From contig CAZBGL010000139.1 in the NCBI GenBank assembly GCA_964491375.1, positions 1-18,142 of the forward strand: 18,142 bases of DNA, given 5' to 3'. The notes under the pieces are model-generated. The model ran no database searches. It was not told the DNA's origin and was given only the letters and a program-made list of their open reading frames with translations. Positions 15,902 to 18,142 of the stretch are shown here, piece after piece. Made by a program: the position numbers and the translations under genes. Each line of letters begins with the position of its first letter. The stretch's first letter is position 1. Origin of the DNA: CAZBGL01 sp964491375 (GTDB lineage Bacteria > Desulfobacterota > Deferrisomatia > Deferrisomatales > Deferrisomataceae).

Positions 15902-17455
15902 CTACAGGTTCCGCCGCCGCCACCAGATGCCGAGCCCGGCCAGCACGAGCACGGCCGGCCCGACCACCACGCTGGCATAGAACAGGGTGGCGGCCTGGGC
16001 CCGGCTCAGCACGAGGGGCTGGGGCTTGGTGTCCTTGGGCCGGATGGAGATCAGGTCCTCCTCCTTGGCCAGGTAGCTCACCATGTTCTGGAACAGGTCG
16101 CCGTTGCCCGAGAAATGGAAGTACGTGTTGTCCACGAAGTCCGAGTCGCCCACCACGAGCAGTTGGGAGACCACCTCGTCGTCGCCCGATCCCCTCTTGC
16201 GCTCGAACAGGGCCGCGAGCGTGAGCGGCCCGCGGTGGTCCTCGGCGGGGTCGAACGAGGCCTTGGGGTTGGAAAGGTCCGTCTCACCCCAGGCCTGGGG
16301 CGAGGTGCGGGCGATGGGGTGGTACGTGACGCCCTCGGGCAGGTTCTCCGCCCGGTCCAGGCTGCGGGCCAGGGGCATGAACGTGGCCAGCCGGAAGTCC
16401 TTGGTGATGTCGTGCTGCGGATACTGGGTGATGATGGGCGTGGTGTACGACCCGCCGAACAGCCGGCTCATGGTGTCGATGACCACGTCGTTCCGGAGCG
16501 CCACGCCCCAGCCCTCGAGCACGGGTTCGAGCCCGGTCTCGGTCTGGGGGTCGACGAGCACGAGCACCTTGCCCCCTTCCTCCAGGTAGTTCCGGACCGC
16601 CTCCACTTCCTTGTCCAGGAAGGGCTTGGTGGGCCCGGCGATCACCAGCACGTCGCAGTCCTTGGGCACCGCCCCTTCCTTGAGCAGGAGGAGCTCCTTC
16701 ACGGCGAACCCCTGCTCCTCCAGCGCCTTCTTGGCGGCGGAGTAGCCGCTGCGCTGGGTGTCCTGGATGGAGTGCTCGCCGTGGCCGGTGAGGAAGTACA
16801 CGGTCTTCTTGCCCTCGCGTGTGACCCGGATCAGGGCGTTGGTCACGGCCTCCTCGCTCGTCTCGGTGATCCGGTAGGTCTTGCCCTCGCTTTCGAACAC
16901 GGTGGTGCCGTACTCCCGGATCCCGTACTGGTGGGCCAGGGCGGGATTTTTGTCCGGATCCACGAAGGTCACCTTGAGCCGGGGCGTTTCGTCGGCGTAG
17001 TTGTCGAGCAGGCCCTTCATCTTGGAGCGCTCTTCCGATCCGTCCGAGAAGAACGCGGTGACCGTCACGTCCTTGTCCAGGTCGCGGAGCACCTTCAGGG
17101 TCTGGTCCGAAAGGGTGTAGAGCTTCTGGGCCGTGCAGTCCCACTTCTCGTTGTGGCGGATCGCCAGCACGTTGACGATGACCAGGATGCCCAGGAACGC
17201 CAGGGTGATGGCCGCCGCGTTGGCGCCGTACCGGGCCGCTCGGGTGCCCGGCGCGCGCACCAGGATCCCCCGCTCGGCGATGAAGAAGAAGAGGAGCGCG
17301 GCGCCGCCCACCACCGCCAGGATCCACAGGAGGGCCTTCTGCAACGGGTAGTACTCGGCCACGAACAGGCTGGCCAGCACGAACAGGGCGCCGAGGACTC
17401 CGGCCACCTTGCTCGACGTCTTCATGGTCAAACGGGTGGAACGCTCCGGGGCCAT
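15902..17455 (-). CDS. GldG-like ABC transporter auxiliary protein
   Basis: A 517-residue membrane protein of the GldG/ABC_transp_aux type, found with GldF-like permeases and an ATPase. Three membrane segments lie at the N-terminus (about 17-35, 40-60 and 80-99), then a large extracytoplasmic domain, and one more segment at 490-511 followed by WWRRRNL, whose arginines suit the cytoplasmic side. The domain contains family-typical GHGE (224-227), a VLVDP strand (298-303) and GDSDF (436-440). In Bacteroidota GldFG is tied to gliding motility; elsewhere the substrate is unknown, so I withhold the symbol. The ATG at 17455 has GGAGGT five bases upstream and starts three bases after the permease stop, so the two are probably coupled. 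ATG at 17425 is an alternative without a ribosome site. Confidence 0.9.
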   Translation of the reverse strand: MAPERSTRLTMKTSSKVAGVLGALFVLASLFVAEYYPLQKALLWILAVVGGAALLFFFIAERGILVRAPGTRAARYGANAAAITLAFLGILVIVNVLAIRHNEKWDCTAQKLYTLSDQTLKVLRDLDKDVTVTAFFSDGSEERSKMKGLLDNYADETPRLKVTFVDPDKNPALAHQYGIREYGTTVFESEGKTYRITETSEEAVTNALIRVTREGKKTVYFLTGHGEHSIQDTQRSGYSAAKKALEEQGFAVKELLLLKEGAVPKDCDVLVIAGPTKPFLDKEVEAVRNYLEEGGKVLVLVDPQTETGLEPVLEGWGVALRNDVVIDTMSRLFGGSYTTPIITQYPQHDITKDFRLATFMPLARSLDRAENLPEGVTYHPIARTSPQAWGETDLSNPKASFDPAEDHRGPLTLAALFERKRGSGDDEVVSQLLVVGDSDFVDNTYFHFSGNGDLFQNMVSYLAKEEDLISIRPKDTKPQPLVLSRAQAATLFYASVVVGPAVLVLAGLGIWWRRRNL

Positions 17456-17458
17456 GGC

Positions 17459-18142
17459 TCACCTCCAGCGGTTCGACTCAAGGACCCGGTGGGTCAGGAA
17501 CAGTCCGAACGCGGCCACCGACACGTAGTAGACCACGTCCTTCACCTCGATCACGCCCTTCAGGAAGCCCTCCAGGTGGGTGATGATCGACAGGTGCTCG
17601 AACACCTCGGCGAAGTCGCCCCCCAGCTCGGCCGCCCACCCGAGGAGCCAGAACACGAGCAGGATGCCGAACGTGAGCACGGCCGCGATGATCTGGTTCT
17701 CGGTGAGGCTCGAGGCGAACAGCCCGAACGCCACGAAGGCCCCCAGGAGGAGCACCATGCCCAGGTACCCCGTGAAGATCGGGCCCCAGTCCAGGCTCCC
17801 GTAGAACCACACCAGGAGGGGCATGTACAGGCTCAACAGGAGCATCCCGCTCAGCAGCAGCATGGCGGCCAGGTACTTGCCGGCCACGATCTCGCCCAGG
17901 CGCACGGGCGAGGTGAACAGGAGCTGGGCCGTGCGGTTCTTCTTCTCCTCGGCCAGGAGCCGCATGGTGACGATGGGCACGAGCAGCAACAGCGTCACGG
18001 CCATGTTGTGGAAGGTGGGCTGGAACACCATGCGGTTCACGTTCATGTGCCCCATCATGGGGAACCGCATCATCTGGAAGCTCTGCATGCTGTACCAGGT
18101 GACGATGTTGTAGAAGAGCAGCCCGCTCACCCCCAGGAACAC
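17459..18142 (-). CDS. ABC-2 type permease, GldF-like (5' end outside window)
   Basis: The C-terminal 227 residues of a polytopic inner-membrane permease; the start lies right of the window, probably about 30-50 residues away judging from related proteins. About six hydrophobic segments are visible. The ABC-2 permease hallmark follows the second one: RLLAEEKKNRTAQLLFTSPV (61-80), the cytoplasmic loop thought to meet the ATPase. The end, VLESNRWR, is a typical short cytoplasmic tail. The stop is three bases before the GldG start. A cognate ATP-binding gene is not in the window and is expected further right on the same strand, as in other operons of this type. The first codon in the window, GTG, reads as an internal Val rather than a start. 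Confidence 0.9.
   Translation of the reverse strand: MFLGVSGLLFYNIVTWYSMQSFQMMRFPMMGHMNVNRMVFQPTFHNMAVTLLLLVPIVTMRLLAEEKKNRTAQLLFTSPVRLGEIVAGKYLAAMLLLSGMLLLSLYMPLLVWFYGSLDWGPIFTGYLGMVLLLGAFVAFGLFASSLTENQIIAAVLTFGILLVFWLLGWAAELGGDFAEVFEHLSIITHLEGFLKGVIEVKDVVYYVSVAAFGLFLTHRVLESNRWR

Overview
The window is a very GC-rich stretch of a bacterial chromosome, densely coded, with short or overlapping gene junctions. A lipobox-bearing BamD-type lipoprotein shows a Gram-negative cell envelope. The gene set (fused TIGR03960/TIGR03936 radical-SAM protein beside RNase G, a GldF/GldG/DUF4340 transporter set, a transmembrane chemoreceptor, degenerate heptamer repeats in a spacer) best fits a high-GC member of the former Deltaproteobacteria (Desulfuromonadota/Desulfobacterota/Myxococcota-like). 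That placement is inference, not proof.

The left half (1-9442) is on the + strand. The 3' end of pdxA (vitamin B6 synthesis) overlaps a phosphohexomutase gene by 4 nt, which overlaps uvrA (nucleotide excision repair) by 1 nt, so the three are probably translationally coupled. A 415-bp spacer (4675-5089) follows. It holds no convincing gene but does hold degenerate 7-bp repeats, an imperfect 16-bp hairpin and a duplicated CAGCCGT motif that reaches the next start codon. Then come a small four-cysteine protein, a fused radical-SAM protein of unknown function (1-nt overlap) and RNase G (19-nt gap).

The right half (9387-18142) is on the - strand and converges on the left half; the chemoreceptor and rng genes overlap tail to tail by 56 bp. 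In transcription order from the right edge: an ABC-2 permease (GldF-like, 5' end outside the window), a GldG-like auxiliary protein and a DUF4340 membrane-anchored protein form one transcription unit closed by a strong intrinsic terminator (14425-14459). After it come mtnA (methionine salvage), bamD (outer-membrane protein assembly; 4-nt overlap), a TPR protein behind two back-to-back hairpins, and a methyl-accepting chemotaxis protein with a candidate sigma-28-type promoter.

Most genes are recognisable households. The least understood parts are the Cys4 protein/radical-SAM/RNase G set, the GldF/GldG/DUF4340 set, and the repeat-bearing spacer. No tRNA, rRNA, CRISPR, insertion sequence or phage gene was seen.
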